A DNA stretch of 64,000 nucleotides from Kalmusia sp. IMI 367209 (GCA_027946365.1 JAPEUQ010000001.1:2356001-2420000), one strand, 5' to 3'; positions 33,897 to 45,608 are shown, numbered from the stretch's first letter. The notes: generated by a model not told the origin, from the letters alone. Numbers and translations are program-made.

Positions 33897-35351
33897 TTAT
33901 AGCATCGGTCTCGTCTCCGTAACAGCACCGTGTTTGTTCTCGATCCGATCCCTTCCCTCCTTCATCAACTTCGCCACCTCCTCATCCGTCAATCCTGTCG
34001 CCCTATCCAGATGCACAGCTTCCCTCTTCAGCGTCTTTGCGAGCAGCTTCTCTCCCTCACTCTGCGTGACTTTCCCATCAACAACCTCGGTGCAGAACTT
34101 GGTGAACTCCTCAAAGAAGGTGGTAGAAGCAGGGAGCGCCTCAAGCATCATAGCAAAACAGTGCGGCATAGCTTCAAACTCCCGCCAACGCACTACACAC
34201 TTCTGAGCGTGTAGGCGTTTCGCTACCACTGCATCCTCGTCGCGTAGCATTTCCTGTCCAAGGCCGAAGAAAATAGGCGGTGAGTTGGTCCAATCTAGCG
34301 CCGCGACGGGAGATACAAGCGGATGCATCAGTGCCGACCCTTCACAGTACAAGTCTGCCCGGGGCGGGTTGGCAGGCCATGCAGAGTCTGGCGGGTAATT
34401 CATACCCTGCGTATGCGAAGGCGGAGGAAGGTAGTCGTACTTGGCTAGGTTTTCGATCGACGGCAGACTGCGCGTTACATCCAGCCAGGGACTGCTCAGT
34501 GCAAGGCCAGCAGGCAGCGGTATCTCTACATCTTTACCATACCAACGCACTTTCGGCAACCCCTCTCCCTGATAACTCCTGTGCACCTGCAAAAGTAACT
34601 GGAGAAGTGCCATGCAGAGCATGCCCCCCGCCGAATCGCCCCCAAAGACAACCTCTTTCGCAGGCACAGGCTCGTGAGGCGCGTCGGGAGGAGGGTGTAG
34701 CAACGACAGATACGCCATGAACGCATCTAGCAGCGCCGCCGGAAACGCATTCTGCGGCGCAAGTCTGTACCTTACGCTGAAGACTCTGCCGCCCGTCATG
34801 CGCGCCACGCGGCCCGTGATGTTGCGGTACGTCGCGGGGTCCAGGAGGTACATTGCGCCGCCGTGGAAATACAGCAGCGTGGTCTTGCTCGTCACCTCGC
34901 CCGTCAACTTTGCGTACTTTTCCTGCTCGCTCAATCCCGCAGGCTCGGGCTCGGCATCCGACACGCCTGCGCGCCCGCCGGTCCACTCGCCTTCCACGGG
35001 ACTCGTGTCACACTTTGCCCATTGCTCGTCTCCAGTGCCCATGTCTGAAATCGCTTTGAAGACCAGCTGGCGCGCTTCGTCTTCGTCGGGCGTTTTCAAG
35101 TGCACTTTGGACACCCAGATTTTGCCCTTGACGCCCGGGTCTTTGGTCGTGAGACGCTGCAGTTTGGTGATGGGCGTCATCTTGTGGTTGGGGCCCAGCA
35201 TGTCGCGTAGGATCTTGATGGTTAGTTCTGTCCGCAGGTCCCATTTCGACGAAGTGTCCGACAGCGAGAGTGTGTGTGCCAGAGCTGTTTTTAATATAAA
35301 GGGTGTTTTGGGGAGAAGGAGTTTTAGCATGGCGGAGGGGGACGACTCCAT
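33897..35351 (-). CDS. alpha/beta-hydrolase, hormone-sensitive-lipase type esterase
   Basis: One exon of 484 residues starting at the first ATG (35351). The oxyanion-hole motif HGGA begins at His163, the nucleophile Ser240 sits in GDSAGG and a C-terminal His lies in MPHCF (about 410-415). SPWLDVTRS is a typical strand-6 block. Together these place it in the HSL/GDXG esterase family, which hydrolyses short esters; some fungal members act on xenobiotics or secondary metabolites. About 95 residues before the core form an N-terminal cap. I see no signal peptide from this start, so it is probably cytosolic. It ends about 210 bp after seipin's stop on the opposite strand; a lipid link is possible but only suggested by proximity. 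Confidence 0.88.
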   Translation of the reverse strand: MESSPSAMLKLLLPKTPFILKTALAHTLSLSDTSSKWDLRTELTIKILRDMLGPNHKMTPITKLQRLTTKDPGVKGKIWVSKVHLKTPDEDEARQLVFKAISDMGTGDEQWAKCDTSPVEGEWTGGRAGVSDAEPEPAGLSEQEKYAKLTGEVTSKTTLLYFHGGAMYLLDPATYRNITGRVARMTGGRVFSVRYRLAPQNAFPAALLDAFMAYLSLLHPPPDAPHEPVPAKEVVFGGDSAGGMLCMALLQLLLQVHRSYQGEGLPKVRWYGKDVEIPLPAGLALSSPWLDVTRSLPSIENLAKYDYLPPPSHTQGMNYPPDSAWPANPPRADLYCEGSALMHPLVSPVAALDWTNSPPIFFGLGQEMLRDEDAVVAKRLHAQKCVVRWREFEAMPHCFAMMLEALPASTTFFEEFTKFCTEVVDGKVTQSEGEKLLAKTLKREAVHLDRATGLTDEEVAKLMKEGRDRIENKHGAVTETRPML

Positions 35352-35939
35352 GGTGGCGGTGGATACGTGCGTCTTTGGGGGTGAGGTGTGGAATGAAGCA
35401 AAGTAAATGATTTGAACGGGAAGACTGGGATGCTGCAATCGACGATGAAGTAGGAAATAAGAAGAATGCACAAAAATCGGCCAGAACGAGAGTTATAGAC
35501 GGGGGCAAATAAGAGGTGAGGTCAAGACTACAGGGATATGTGACGTGCACTCAAGCCTCGGCATCTTCATATGACTAGCCAAACCGGGGGTAGTCCATGT
35601 CTTAGAGGTGTCGAACACTTATAGGTATGGGGTAGGAGCAAATTTACTCATTAGACTAGATAAGGATGTCAAGATTTCAATGTACACAGTGATAAATTGC
35701 ACAGTAAATTCAAAATTAGCTAAGAAAATGGACACAGCCTGCACCCTTGACCCAGGGGTATCTTTGTGTATAACCAAACAGGGATCAAAGCCCCATGAAC
35801 GCCTAACAAAACCACGCCTAACAAAATGAGTCTAATAGGAAGCTTTCGATAACGCCTAGTAGTGCTCAGTGTCCCTTATTGAGATCCGGCCTTGGATGAT
35901 GGAGTTCAACACGCAGCGTCTCCAATTCGTGTGAAAATC
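35352..35939. other. intergenic region
   Basis: Between two minus-strand genes. A/T-rich from 35600 to 35830. No gene seen. Confidence 0.45.
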
Positions 35940-37037
35940 TTATCCATCCAACTCGCCCTCTTCACTCATGACTTCATCCCCTCCATTCCCATTCTCCTTC
36001 CCATTCTCGCTCCCATTTCCGTTCCCATTTGCATTGGCAGGTGCAGATTCCGGCTCCGGATCTAGCTCTGGCTCAGGCATTGGATGTTGACCGGGCGTTG
36101 GTGTGTCGAAATAATTGCCGTCTTCGGGCGAGCGCAGACCAGCATAGATATTTGAAACACCTTCCTTGTTACGTACTTCTTCGTAAATATCCGCCATCAG
36201 GTTGCATGCACGTCGGATGTCGCGTAACTTGACGTGTTGAATCTCCCACCAGGGTTTGCCATCCTCGTCTGGTAGTTCGACTTCAACTAGGCGCGCACCG
36301 GCGTACAAGGACGCTGCAGCGATGGTGCGGGATGTAAAGAGCAGGCAGAGCTGCGTGGTGTAGGAGTCGGTAAGGAACGCCCAGGCGGCGTTGCGGAGGC
36401 GCTTATTGTGCTCAACGTGGTAGTACGAGAGCATGGGGTACATGATATGCTGCGGCGCCAAGATATTCATGTCGAAAGCAAGCGATTCAAGGAGGACGTC
36501 TTCCGAATACAGTATTGTGTCCCTCCACTTCCAAAAGTCTTTCGTTTGCTCGTCCACTAGCTTGTTCGGGTCCTTGAGCGCAACCCTCACACAGGCGACG
36601 ACGATCTCTTTCATCTTCCTGACGTTCTCCGCAGTCTTGGTGGCTAGGAAAAGGGCGGTCGCGGCAACTTGCTGGTGTGCTTTTAGAGACGACTCATATC
36701 CGACTAGAGAGAGTGTGCTTACGTAGTGGTGCAACGGCTTGTAGCCAGGCCGGTTCTTCAAGCTGTTCCGCATCAGGTATCGGTTGAAGAAGACGGCGGC
36801 GATGCTGAGGGTCGTCTGCGGCAGCTTGAGCATCATGCCGACCTGTTGAATGAAATTCACGCCTTTTTTGCGTAGCTGACGCTCCTCTTCGGGCGACATG
36901 CCGTCGACAATTGAGGGAGTCTGAAGCAGCTCCTCTTCTGTGAATATCCATTGTTCATCAGCCTCGACGACGGCAGGCGGCGGTGTTCGCGGACGTTCGC
37001 GTATCGGAGGCACCGCGTTGATGGTTGTGGAAACCAT
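35940..37037 (-). CDS. cyclin K/T-like transcriptional cyclin
   Basis: Exons 37037-36723 and 36671-35940 encode 348 residues. The 51-nt intron lacks stops and is divisible by three, so the unspliced frame carries a false 17-residue insertion inside the first cyclin box; YKPLHHY|QVAATALFLATKT is the conserved join. The N-terminus has QWIFTEEELLQTPS and the first cyclin fold with FFNRYLMRNS. The second fold covers about residues 165-265. This pattern fits cyclins of CDK9/CDK12-type kinases that phosphorylate RNA polymerase II (Pch1 or Bur2-like). The C-terminal tail is Pro/Glu-rich, then Asn-Gly-rich, and ends in an acidic patch. Which kinase it partners cannot be told. The ATG at 37037 is the first in frame. 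Confidence 0.88.
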   Translation of the reverse strand: MVSTTINAVPPIRERPRTPPPAVVEADEQWIFTEEELLQTPSIVDGMSPEEERQLRKKGVNFIQQVGMMLKLPQTTLSIAAVFFNRYLMRNSLKNRPGYKPLHHYVSTLSLVGYESSLKAHQQVAATALFLATKTAENVRKMKEIVVACVRVALKDPNKLVDEQTKDFWKWRDTILYSEDVLLESLAFDMNILAPQHIMYPMLSYYHVEHNKRLRNAAWAFLTDSYTTQLCLLFTSRTIAAASLYAGARLVEVELPDEDGKPWWEIQHVKLRDIRRACNLMADIYEEVRNKEGVSNIYAGLRSPEDGNYFDTPTPGQHPMPEPELDPEPESAPANANGNGNGSENGKENGNGGDEVMSEEGELDG

Positions 37038-38406
37038 GGCGGTTGAGGTTTGAGTAGGAGTCGCCACGCTGAGCGGAAAGTCGGGTGCGCGGGCTGGGGT
37101 AAGAAAAGTGGTCGCGGGTTAAAAGCGGCAGTCCAAGGACAATGCAGCTATTCGATGACGGAAAGGTTGGTGGTGGCGTCTCGCGGACGGAGGTGGAACC
37201 ATGGAGGTCGGCCTGATGCCAGGACTTTATTGAGGGTATTGTACGGTGATCATCAAGGGTATAATACGATGAGGGTGAAAGTTAACGATGGGCTCCTCCC
37301 CGCGACTTGCGGACCGTGCATTATGCAGGGCCTAGCCATCAGCCAATCGCCATGCGCTATGTACCCTGGTGCTCGTCCCAACAGACAATGACGCAGTGAA
37401 GCTTCTAGGCTCATGTAGTCAGGCCAGAGGAAGGTGAAAGTGAAAGGGGATTCCCAGATGACTTTGATGCAAGGACCTATACTGTTCGTTACATCACGTG
37501 CCAGTCGGACCTCGGGAGGAACATGATCAGTGAGATGTCTTTTTGGACAACCTTTATCCTGTCACTAATTCTTCAACTTGTCTTCGGCATCGGCAACACC
37601 TTCGTAAACCTACTGAGCCCTTTACTATCATACACCACTAATCCCAACCTCGTATGACTATCATACATAATCCTCATCCCAAAGTCGCTTCCTGCCCTAA
37701 GAACTCGCTGAAGTTTCAGGCTGCTTATGTTAGCTCCGGCCGATGAGCGACGCCGATATGTTAGTAGATATATATTATAAGACTTGAACGAAATCCCACA
37801 TGAAAGGCCTTCACCCTAAAGCTCTATGCAAGTTACTTTCGGGGCGAGATCCCGGGTCACGACCCCAGAGAAGTGCATCGGAAAGTACCCCTTAGCGATG
37901 GCTAGGTTCTTGCAGGTGCTAGCGTATATGATTTGAATCAGATATGTATTGCTACATTTGAGGGTATGGGAAGCGAAACTAATGGGAAGCCAAAGGACAG
38001 GCTATTGGTCTTTCCGTATCGTTGTAGAAATCCCGGGCCTTTTGGATGGCCTAGCCTGGAGTGGAGGCCATTATGACTATTTCAGTACATTATACCACGA
38101 AGCCACAGGCATTTTTGATAAGTGCGAAACTACTTTTATTGGAGCGCAACTTTCATGGTCCTCAGTCCTAGTCTGTTCGCAAATATGGTGTGATCTCCGA
38201 GTCCCTCTTTTGTATATGCAACCCACCAAAACTCCGACCGTGAAATTTTCCGACCGTTACATGAAACACCCCTGTACATACTAATATTACAAAGCGAAAG
38301 ATCAGATAGGATCAGCCCGCCACGGCCGAGTAGAGTATTACAATGGATATATAGCGGTATGTGTATCCGAAGGCGCCGTAGAATGCTTAGGTCAGGTGGT
38401 GGCACT
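37038..38406. other. intergenic, 1.4 kb
   Basis: No gene supported. A 111-codon plus-strand frame near 37950-38284 has no recognisable motif and starts with a non-ATG codon. The first 400 bases likely hold the cyclin promoter. Confidence 0.45.
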
Positions 38407-40090
38407 CTACTCGTGGTAGATAGCCTCAAACAAATATATGACACCAAATGCAAGGAATGCAATGGCACCTCCAAGAGTGACTGAAAAACGTTAGCTAAAT
38501 TTACCAGAATCTTGGTGTTATCACTTACCAACACGCATGCTGACTTTACCAGCAATTGCCCGACCACCAATAACAGCTCCTGCTGTGCAGAGACCGTGGC
38601 CAAAAATTGCACCGCCAGTCACCCACCAATAATCAGAGCCCGCTGCCATTGCTACTGTAGCAATCTGGCTGCGGTCACCCCACTCACCAAGGAAAGTCAT
38701 AACGAAAGTCTGAACCCAGGCAGGGCTGAGGAGAAGAGAGAAAAGGTTGTTGAGACCGCTTAGAGCACCGGAGAGCGACGAGCCGCTCGGTGAAGGGGCG
38801 CGGTCTGGCGAGGAAGAGGGGCTTCGAGCGGGAGCTGGTAGTCGGGAGTTGGACCGCGAGCGCCGAGCCCGACCAGATTCGAGAACGTAGGGAGAAATGG
38901 AAGACTTCCTGCGGCCCTTTTGTTGCCTGGCTTGAGATTCCTTCTCCTCGAGCTCCTGTTCCACTTCGCGCATCTCCTCACCAACACCTTCATCGGGGCT
39001 CATGGCCAAACCCTCCCGTAGTAGCTTGACTCCAAAAATAAGAAAGAGACCCGCGGCAGCAAGGTGCGTGAAACGTTCCGGTATGAGTGTTGGTACAGCA
39101 TGACCTAGAACGGCTGACAAGACGGTCATAACGATGAGCGCAGAGAAGGCAGCAGAGAAGACTAGAATGCGCGGATGGCGCATCGCCATAAGTGCGGCGA
39201 CGAGGAAAGTCTTGTCGCCAATTTCAGAGAAGATGATCATGGTAAGAGATAGTACGAAGGAATGGAAAGGTTGAATGACACCACCGGCCTCGCCCTCTCC
39301 GGGTATCGTGTCGGGGCCGGTTTTAGAAGTATCGAGCGGGTCATTCTTCGCCGACGAGGGAGGGATGGGATGTGGTATATCGTGTGGGCTTTCTGGCAAG
39401 TCTGAGGGTTTCTGTCTTCTGGTTAGCTGTGCAATGACCCTCGCATCTGGCGTTGTGGCTTACCTCAAGCCCTTGCGCACCCAGTACGCGTGTCTCCGAG
39501 TCTGCGTCCTTTGTCTTCTCCTTGGGTGCCTCCTGTTTATCTTTGATGTGCTGCTGCTCACCGTGAGGTAGCTCCGGGGCCTCCTTGGGTGGCTCTGGTA
39601 CCTTCTCAATCTTCTCGCCCGTCTTGTCTTCTTGCGCTAACCGCTCCTTGTCCTTTGCAGACACGCCGCCCTCGGTTCCCGTGTTGCCTTTCGGTGACTG
39701 CCTATTGGGATCGTTCATGACGCTGTCGTCATCCTCAATCTTAGCCTCCAGTTCTTCCTTCTCCGCAGTCGAAGGCTTGCGAGTGCCGGGCCGCAGCTCT
39801 TCTATCCCGCCTGGTCCCTTCTTCGTTGCTACCGTCTTATCATCGACGTATGGCCCAGCATGTGGTTTCCCGTCAAATCCATCCACAGGAGCATCTTTGG
39901 TCCCTTTCGGCGCAAGCGCTGCCGGTGGAGCTCCTGTTGGGGTGGCGACGGCTTCGGTGCCAGAATACGCTGGGGCAGCGACTCGCGCGACCTTTGTGTC
40001 GTCGGCGTCTGTGAGAACCTGTGCGGAGAGGACCTGCACTACCGGGAGCAGGAGGAGAAGGGCCTTCGTCCGTGGCTGTCGTAGCCTCAT
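38407..40090 (-). CDS. GDT1: GDT1/TMEM165-family Ca2+/Mn2+ transporter with long lumenal leader
   Basis: Exons 40090-39464, 39411-38529 and 38480-38407 encode 527 residues. A signal peptide (RTKALLLLLPVVQVLSAQVL) is followed by about 230 mostly charged, Pro/Lys/Glu-rich residues, then the transporter core. The two family signatures are EIGDKT (272-277) and GEWGDRS (451-457), each starting a three-helix bundle; a Ser/Arg-rich loop joins them. The small last exon supplies the sixth helix (TLGGAIAFLAFGVIYLFEAI). Yeast Gdt1 sits in the Golgi and exchanges Ca2+/Mn2+ for protons, supporting glycosylation. Splicing of the first intron (52 nt, ending ACAG) is required to enter the core frame. The leader is much longer than in yeast Gdt1. 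Confidence 0.9.
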
Positions 40091-41378
40091 GATGTTGGTG
40101 AAAGGGAAAAGGTAGACAGGGGTGCGGCTGCGTGGAGTAACCGGGTGCGTGGGATCGGCGTCCGATGCGGCGTGCGATGGAATTCAGTCCTTTGAATAAC
40201 GTAGAGCGAGTGCAGAGAATGGAGCGTGTTGCGGCGTGCGTCGAGTGTTCAGAGTCAGAATACGCTGCTGCGTGTTCCACAATCGGCGTCGGTTTTAGGA
40301 GACGGATTACGAGGATGGGCGCAAGGGGTATGCGGCCTGCTGCGGGCTGCCTACCAAGCTGGCAAGGGCACCGACGCTGCTATAAGTTAAGGGGCTCCAG
40401 TAGCAAACACTGCAGCGAGAGTCCAGAATCGCGCGGACAGGTCGGATGTTTCGTCGGCAGCTCATAAAACAACACGTCGAGCACACCCCAGACGGTGCCC
40501 CTTCTCCTGTTCTTGCCCGCCGTTCCACAATTGCTCTGCCACATCGGCTAGACCCATCCCGCCCGCGGGCGCTCGGGCGCACCGACAATCACGTGCATCA
40601 CCCAACTATTCTTGTCACCCACCGTCTCTTCTTCTACCTAACGTCATGCATCAGGAATACGTGGCCCATTCGAGGTTATAATATGCACTGCATCGGGTCA
40701 GGTTTCGGTGGTTTTCCATGTCAATCAGCGCAAAATTTTCTCTATCGTCACGCCAGATGTTGCCAACTAAAAGCCGTTCTACCCGTCTTCGTCTCGAGAC
40801 GTTCGGAGATGGGCTCAGGCCGAAGAGTCTACCGAAGGATAAAGTTTACGTGTTCGATCGAATCAAGGATTTTACTTATCGAAAAACAGCAAGCTGTCGG
40901 GGCATCATAGGCTCTAACAAGGCTGTGGATCGACTGGAAAGCCAGGCCTCTTTGGTCATCTAGGTACCTAACTTATAGGTATGTAGGACCTGCAAGCAGA
41001 CCTATGTCCTTCTCATAGAGCTGTACGTTCAATTTGTCACGTTGTTAATAGGTAATGGGTACCGTGAGCAATGTTGGTGACTCTAACGTGCGTAAAGTAG
41101 GGATGCTTGAGTAGCACGCGGAAGTAGATTGATTTGCAGGATGTCTATCTGCAGCTACCTTCACGTGTTAGTCGGCAGCGGTTCCGCGCTTGAAAGCCTT
41201 GAGATTTTAAGCTCCCAGGAACTTTGTGAAGACAGAGATATCGTTGCACTGCAAGTGTAGCCCGTGTCACGTGAGCACGCACAGGCATGATGCCGTTCCA
41301 ATGTTTTGGTGCGCGTACCTCAACCGACCCTACGACAGCCCCGCCCCAAACGCGCGCTCCTCCTCATCGATCCCGAGC
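40091..41378. other. divergent promoter region, 1.3 kb
   Basis: Between GDT1 (minus) and the telobox gene (plus). Open frames around 40446-40963 overlap in different frames with no conserved features. No gene seen. Confidence 0.45.
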
Positions 41379-44028
41379 ATGACAGACCGCAGAGGAGTGC
41401 GGTCGTCAAGCCGGCGCATAACTCCAGTCCCGCAGCCGCCGCCGAAAGCAACTACCCCACAAACCGGGCGCACATCGCGCAGACGAGGAACCAGAAGCGC
41501 AAGCCGCGATGTTGACGTGCCCATTGAAGCGGCGAAGCCTGCTCGTCGCAGCGCGCGTCAAGCGAGCGTCGATAGCGTCATAAGTCAAAGTGGACAAGAG
41601 GATGGGACGGCGCCTAGGACAAAGCGGAAGGGTCAGAAGGAAGTAGCCGGAGGTTAGTCGCACGCGCGAACAACCCAGAACAATGCGCACGGCGGAAATC
41701 ACGTCGCTAGAGTTACTGACTGGACTTGCTACAGACCTAACTACCGTGGAGGAGGTTGATACACAAACAGTCATTGAAGACACCCCCGCAACACCTCCGC
41801 GACCTGTGGCCGAAGTCGCAATACCACATCACTCCCCTGGCGCAGTATCCGAAATGTCTGGCACAACCGCTATATCGTCCTTCACTATGATCGAAGCTGA
41901 TAAACTCCAACCCCGCTTTATGCTCAGACATCTACCGAAGCTCTACCAGGAAGCTGTAGAGTTCGGGGAACACCTAGTCCCGCAAAATGGCCGCATGGAA
42001 GACGATGATATACGTATCAAAGAAATGCTGAAACCCGACTCAGACTTCGTTGCTGACTACAACGACTTGGACCAGCAACTGATGGCGCGCATTGCCCATT
42101 TTCGTGGAGAACATCAGCGATATATCCACATCCGTGCTGTACATGCTGCCCTATTTGGGTCTGGTCGAGACGTGGCAGCTGCCCAGACAGGCTTGGACCT
42201 AATTCTATACCAAGCCAATCTCATCGTGCTCGCAAAGCAAATGATACACTCGGATAGAAATGATAAGGATATGGAGAGGGCTATTCGCGAGCTGGACAGT
42301 TCCTTTCCGGCCCTGTTCCTCCCTGCGCTCATTCTTGGTATCAACGCCGCCGAGTCTGCTACTGGGGATAGCGCGTTGCTACAGGAAACGTTCGAGCTAG
42401 CACTCGAGTTGCGGACGCAGCTCGCCATACTATGTCTGGAGCAGGGAGCCCCCGATGAGGCCTTTGATCCCGACGCTGCGCTTGAGGAGGTATTCTTCCA
42501 CTCACAATCTACTGAGAATGACAATCATTCAGCCATCGTTCGAGGCTGGAGTGTCTCTATGTTGGGCGAAGAGGATGCTCTGCCCAAGGCATTCATGAAC
42601 AAAGTTGTATATCGAATCAACGAGATCAGAAGTTTTTTTCTAAGCGACGACCAGTCTCTTGGCAGAGGAGAGACCGTTGATCTAGAAGGTTTGGGTTCGG
42701 CCAATCCATGGAAAGTGCTCCTCCTCCGCCTGTTAGGTTGGGTGCGTTCACGGAGCCAAGAGTTGCAGGCAGCTATTCAGCAACAAGGAGGTGAACTGGG
42801 TATCTTAGAAAAGGTCAAAGCCGAAATACAAGAACCTACTGCCGCCCCAGAGCGAGTCCACCTTGTCCCTCGGGTATCACCTCGCAAGAAACGATCAACC
42901 TTCGGACGCGATCGTAGACGTAGCAGTCGAAAGTTTGATCCAAATGCAGAGGTCAATGACGAAGTCCTGGACAAAATCATAGCACGAGAAAGAGGCGCCG
43001 CCATTCAATCTACGGAAGCTGCATCTCAGCACGAAACACCAGGTGTGGAAGCAGAAGAAGAGGTTGCTATGATACCACTAGAGGAGGATGACTGGCTACC
43101 TCCCCATGACGACGAGCAGGACCAGGTAATAGAGCCACCCCAGGACGCGGTGCAGAATATAGCGGAGGAAGCTTCTGCGCATGTACCAGAGTCGTCACGT
43201 CCGCCCCAGTCAACAGGAGATTTTGTCAAGCTGCTCAAAGAGACTCGAACATTAGACAAAGAAAATCGTGGGACCTCGCTGTTCGAGCGGCAAGCAACTG
43301 CCCAACGCGTTGATTTTGGAGACGGTTTTGACGAGAGCCAGCCTACTCCTGGTCCTTCTAGGAAGGGCAAGGAGCCACAGCGCTCCACTACCATGAAACG
43401 ACGTCGTCAAATTGGCGAAGTCTCGGATGAAGAGGACGACGATGCTTTTGAGACGCAGCAACGTGATGCAAATGTACAACAGCAGAGGGCAAAAGCGAAG
43501 CGCGTTCGCATTGATCCTAGTTCTTCGGGGGCCCCTACAAGCCATCAGCCCCAGGCCAGGGATGAGGATGTAGACATTCCACCAGTCGAGAACGAAGAGC
43601 CATCAGAGAGCGAAGTACCTGAGATGACTGAAGAAGCACCCCCAAGATCAACTCTTGAGAGCCAGAAAGCGCTTGCTCGCGCCAGTACTCTTCATAGGAC
43701 TACTCGCAAGCCGCGTAGAGCTCGAGCTTTATGGAGCGTTAGGGAAGAGGAGGCATTGATCGACTACATGGCAGAGTACCCAAAACAATACTCGAAAATA
43801 CTGGCAGTTGACAAAGAGGGCGAAATGCTGCTACAGCAACGCACACAGGTCGATTTGAAAGACAAGGTCAGGAACATGGCCAAAATCATGATTAAGTAAG
43901 TTTATTGCTGGTGGAGATGACTATATACTGACGAGGATAGGTCTGGCGCTGGACTTCGACCGGGCTTCCAAGACGTTGTTACCCCTGCTATCGCCGCTCA
44001 ATTGCTCGAGGATGGATATGTGTGGTGA
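41379..44028 (+). CDS. TRF/Taz1-like telomere-repeat-binding protein
   Basis: Exons 41379-41652, 41735-43895 and 43941-44028 encode 840 residues. The N-terminus is basic and Ser/Arg-rich. An all-helical region (about 150-330, e.g. FLPALILGINAAES) sits where TRFH dimerisation domains lie. A long acidic/disordered linker follows. The C-terminal Myb domain starts at Trp758 (ALWSVREEEALIDYM) and ends with the telobox VDLKDKVRNM (797-806), the signature of proteins that bind double-stranded TTAGGG-type repeats (human TRF1/2, fission yeast Taz1). The last helix is completed by the small third exon. It probably caps telomeres. The TRFH call is inferred from position and helical content; the telobox is seen directly. 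Confidence 0.85.
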
Positions 44029-44516
44029 GAGAGTCGAAGCTACAACGGACAGATATTTTGGCGTTATAAGTTTCCCTGACTTCAAGGCGATTGGGTCTTT
44101 TTGCTTCTATTAGATACCCCTGGTCTTTCGACCATTACTACATTGTTTGTTGTTATTGGAGTTCAAATGATTTTCATCTGTATTGCTACGGCGTCTCAAG
44201 GTCCAGCAGTTATTCATGGATGATTCGAGCTTTGAATACACCCGTCGGATGCTGTCAACTACCACCATTTTAATCCAATTCGCTCAGCGACGTTCAAATA
44301 TATCAATTACACAATGCGCTAGTCCAACCGTAGCTAGCCGATCTGGCTCAACCTTTGGCTATAGTACCAAATTGATGGAACAACAGCCTTCATGCAAAAC
44401 TTGGTCCATGTCGAGTAGAGGTCCTCTTCGGTGTAACACTATCTGCAATAAAGCCGTGTTTCTACTCTCCGTTCGTAGTCGATCAAATCTAGATCCAAGG
44501 GCCTGGAACGAAACCG
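44029..44516. other. intergenic region
   Basis: Short spacer between two plus-strand genes; no gene seen. Confidence 0.4.
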
Positions 44517-45608
44517 ATGACGTCGACGGCTCGCAACATCCTCACTCGACACACTTTCTACCTCAACACCCAATTCACACTTTTGAAACACCCTCAGCTA
44601 GAAACTGAGCTTAGATTATTGCCACGTTCTTCTATTAGAAACCTTCACACACATTCTCCCAAGATGTCGTGGATGGACAGCTGGTCTCGACCCTCCAAAT
44701 CGCAAGCTACGCCGCCGCCTTTGTACCTCACCGTAGGCGATGGCGTGCCTTACTGTTATAGCTGCGGGCGTGTCATTGGGCAGCGGAAATCCAACGCCTC
44801 GCAAGAAGTCAAATATTGTTCTGCGAGATGTCGAAATCACAAGCCGAGGGCGATTGATCGGCGAATCGAAGCAGTATTTGCGGCGCTACTGGATGGTGCA
44901 AGTCCCGAGTCATTGAAGGAAGGCGATGCACGGGGCAATGAAGGACTTAGTGGAGAGGTGCATGACAAAGGGAAAAGCACCAAGAAGCAGAAGGCGGTAA
45001 AAGGCGATCCGAGGATTATCGTGGAATGCGCGACTGTGGAGGAGATTGTGTTTCATAGGGAGAAGGATCCGACGAAGGTGTTTGGGCGGAGGAAGAACAG
45101 GGCTGCACGTGGGGTGGTAGAGAACCCGGAGGACTGGCGGAGCGTGGATATGGTCGATGATTCCCTGCCGTCTGTAGCAGCAGTTGAGCGGCCGGCATCT
45201 CTGAGTACGGAGATCAATGGGGGTCATACATCAGACTCTGATCCCGAACATGCTTCAAGTGGCATTGCTCTGGACACCGATCATTTCGAAGAGAAGCAAA
45301 ACTACGGTTATGGTGGTGGCAAGGTGCGCCCTCCTCAGGCGGAATCGGACATCAACGGCAGCGTTGGTGGGGAGAAGGGATGGGCAGAGCGTATCCACGA
45401 GACCGATGAGATGAAGGCGAAAAGAAGAGAGGGTGAGCGTCGGGCTGAGGAGAAAGAAATGGTGAAGAAAGCAGCGAGACGAGGCGTTGCGTTTGGATTT
45501 GGGGATGGCAACGAAAAGAGAAAGTGCGAGGCTGTGATGAAGGGGGCGGTCGTTGAGTCAAGCTTTGCGAAAGGAGAGTGGGGGATAAGATGGAGGGAGA
45601 AGATATAG
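44517..45608 (+). CDS. zinc-knuckle conserved hypothetical protein
   Basis: A single exon of 363 residues from the ATG at 44517. A second ATG at 44664, in better context, would remove 49 residues. The extra N-terminus is Arg/Thr/Leu-rich with few acids and could be a mitochondrial signal, or simply 5' leader. A compact Cys cluster, YCYSCGRVIGQRK then KYCSARCRNHKPR (about residues 80-110), looks like a zinc ribbon/knuckle. The central part is charged. The C-terminus has a Lys/Arg/Glu helix (DEMKAKRREGERRAEEKEM) and a final FAKGEWGIRWREKI. I recognise no named family and assign no function. Alternative splicing was not seen. Confidence 0.65.
   Translation: MTSTARNILTRHTFYLNTQFTLLKHPQLETELRLLPRSSIRNLHTHSPKMSWMDSWSRPSKSQATPPPLYLTVGDGVPYCYSCGRVIGQRKSNASQEVKYCSARCRNHKPRAIDRRIEAVFAALLDGASPESLKEGDARGNEGLSGEVHDKGKSTKKQKAVKGDPRIIVECATVEEIVFHREKDPTKVFGRRKNRAARGVVENPEDWRSVDMVDDSLPSVAAVERPASLSTEINGGHTSDSDPEHASSGIALDTDHFEEKQNYGYGGGKVRPPQAESDINGSVGGEKGWAERIHETDEMKAKRREGERRAEEKEMVKKAARRGVAFGFGDGNEKRKCEAVMKGAVVESSFAKGEWGIRWREKI

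Noticed and set aside
34717..35406. 229-codon plus-strand frame opposite the HSL-type esterase
   Set aside because: Antisense shadow; the minus-strand frame has the catalytic motifs.
40446..40963. 154- and 81-codon plus-strand frames
   Set aside because: Two frames overlap, composition is not protein-like, and they lie in a divergent promoter region.
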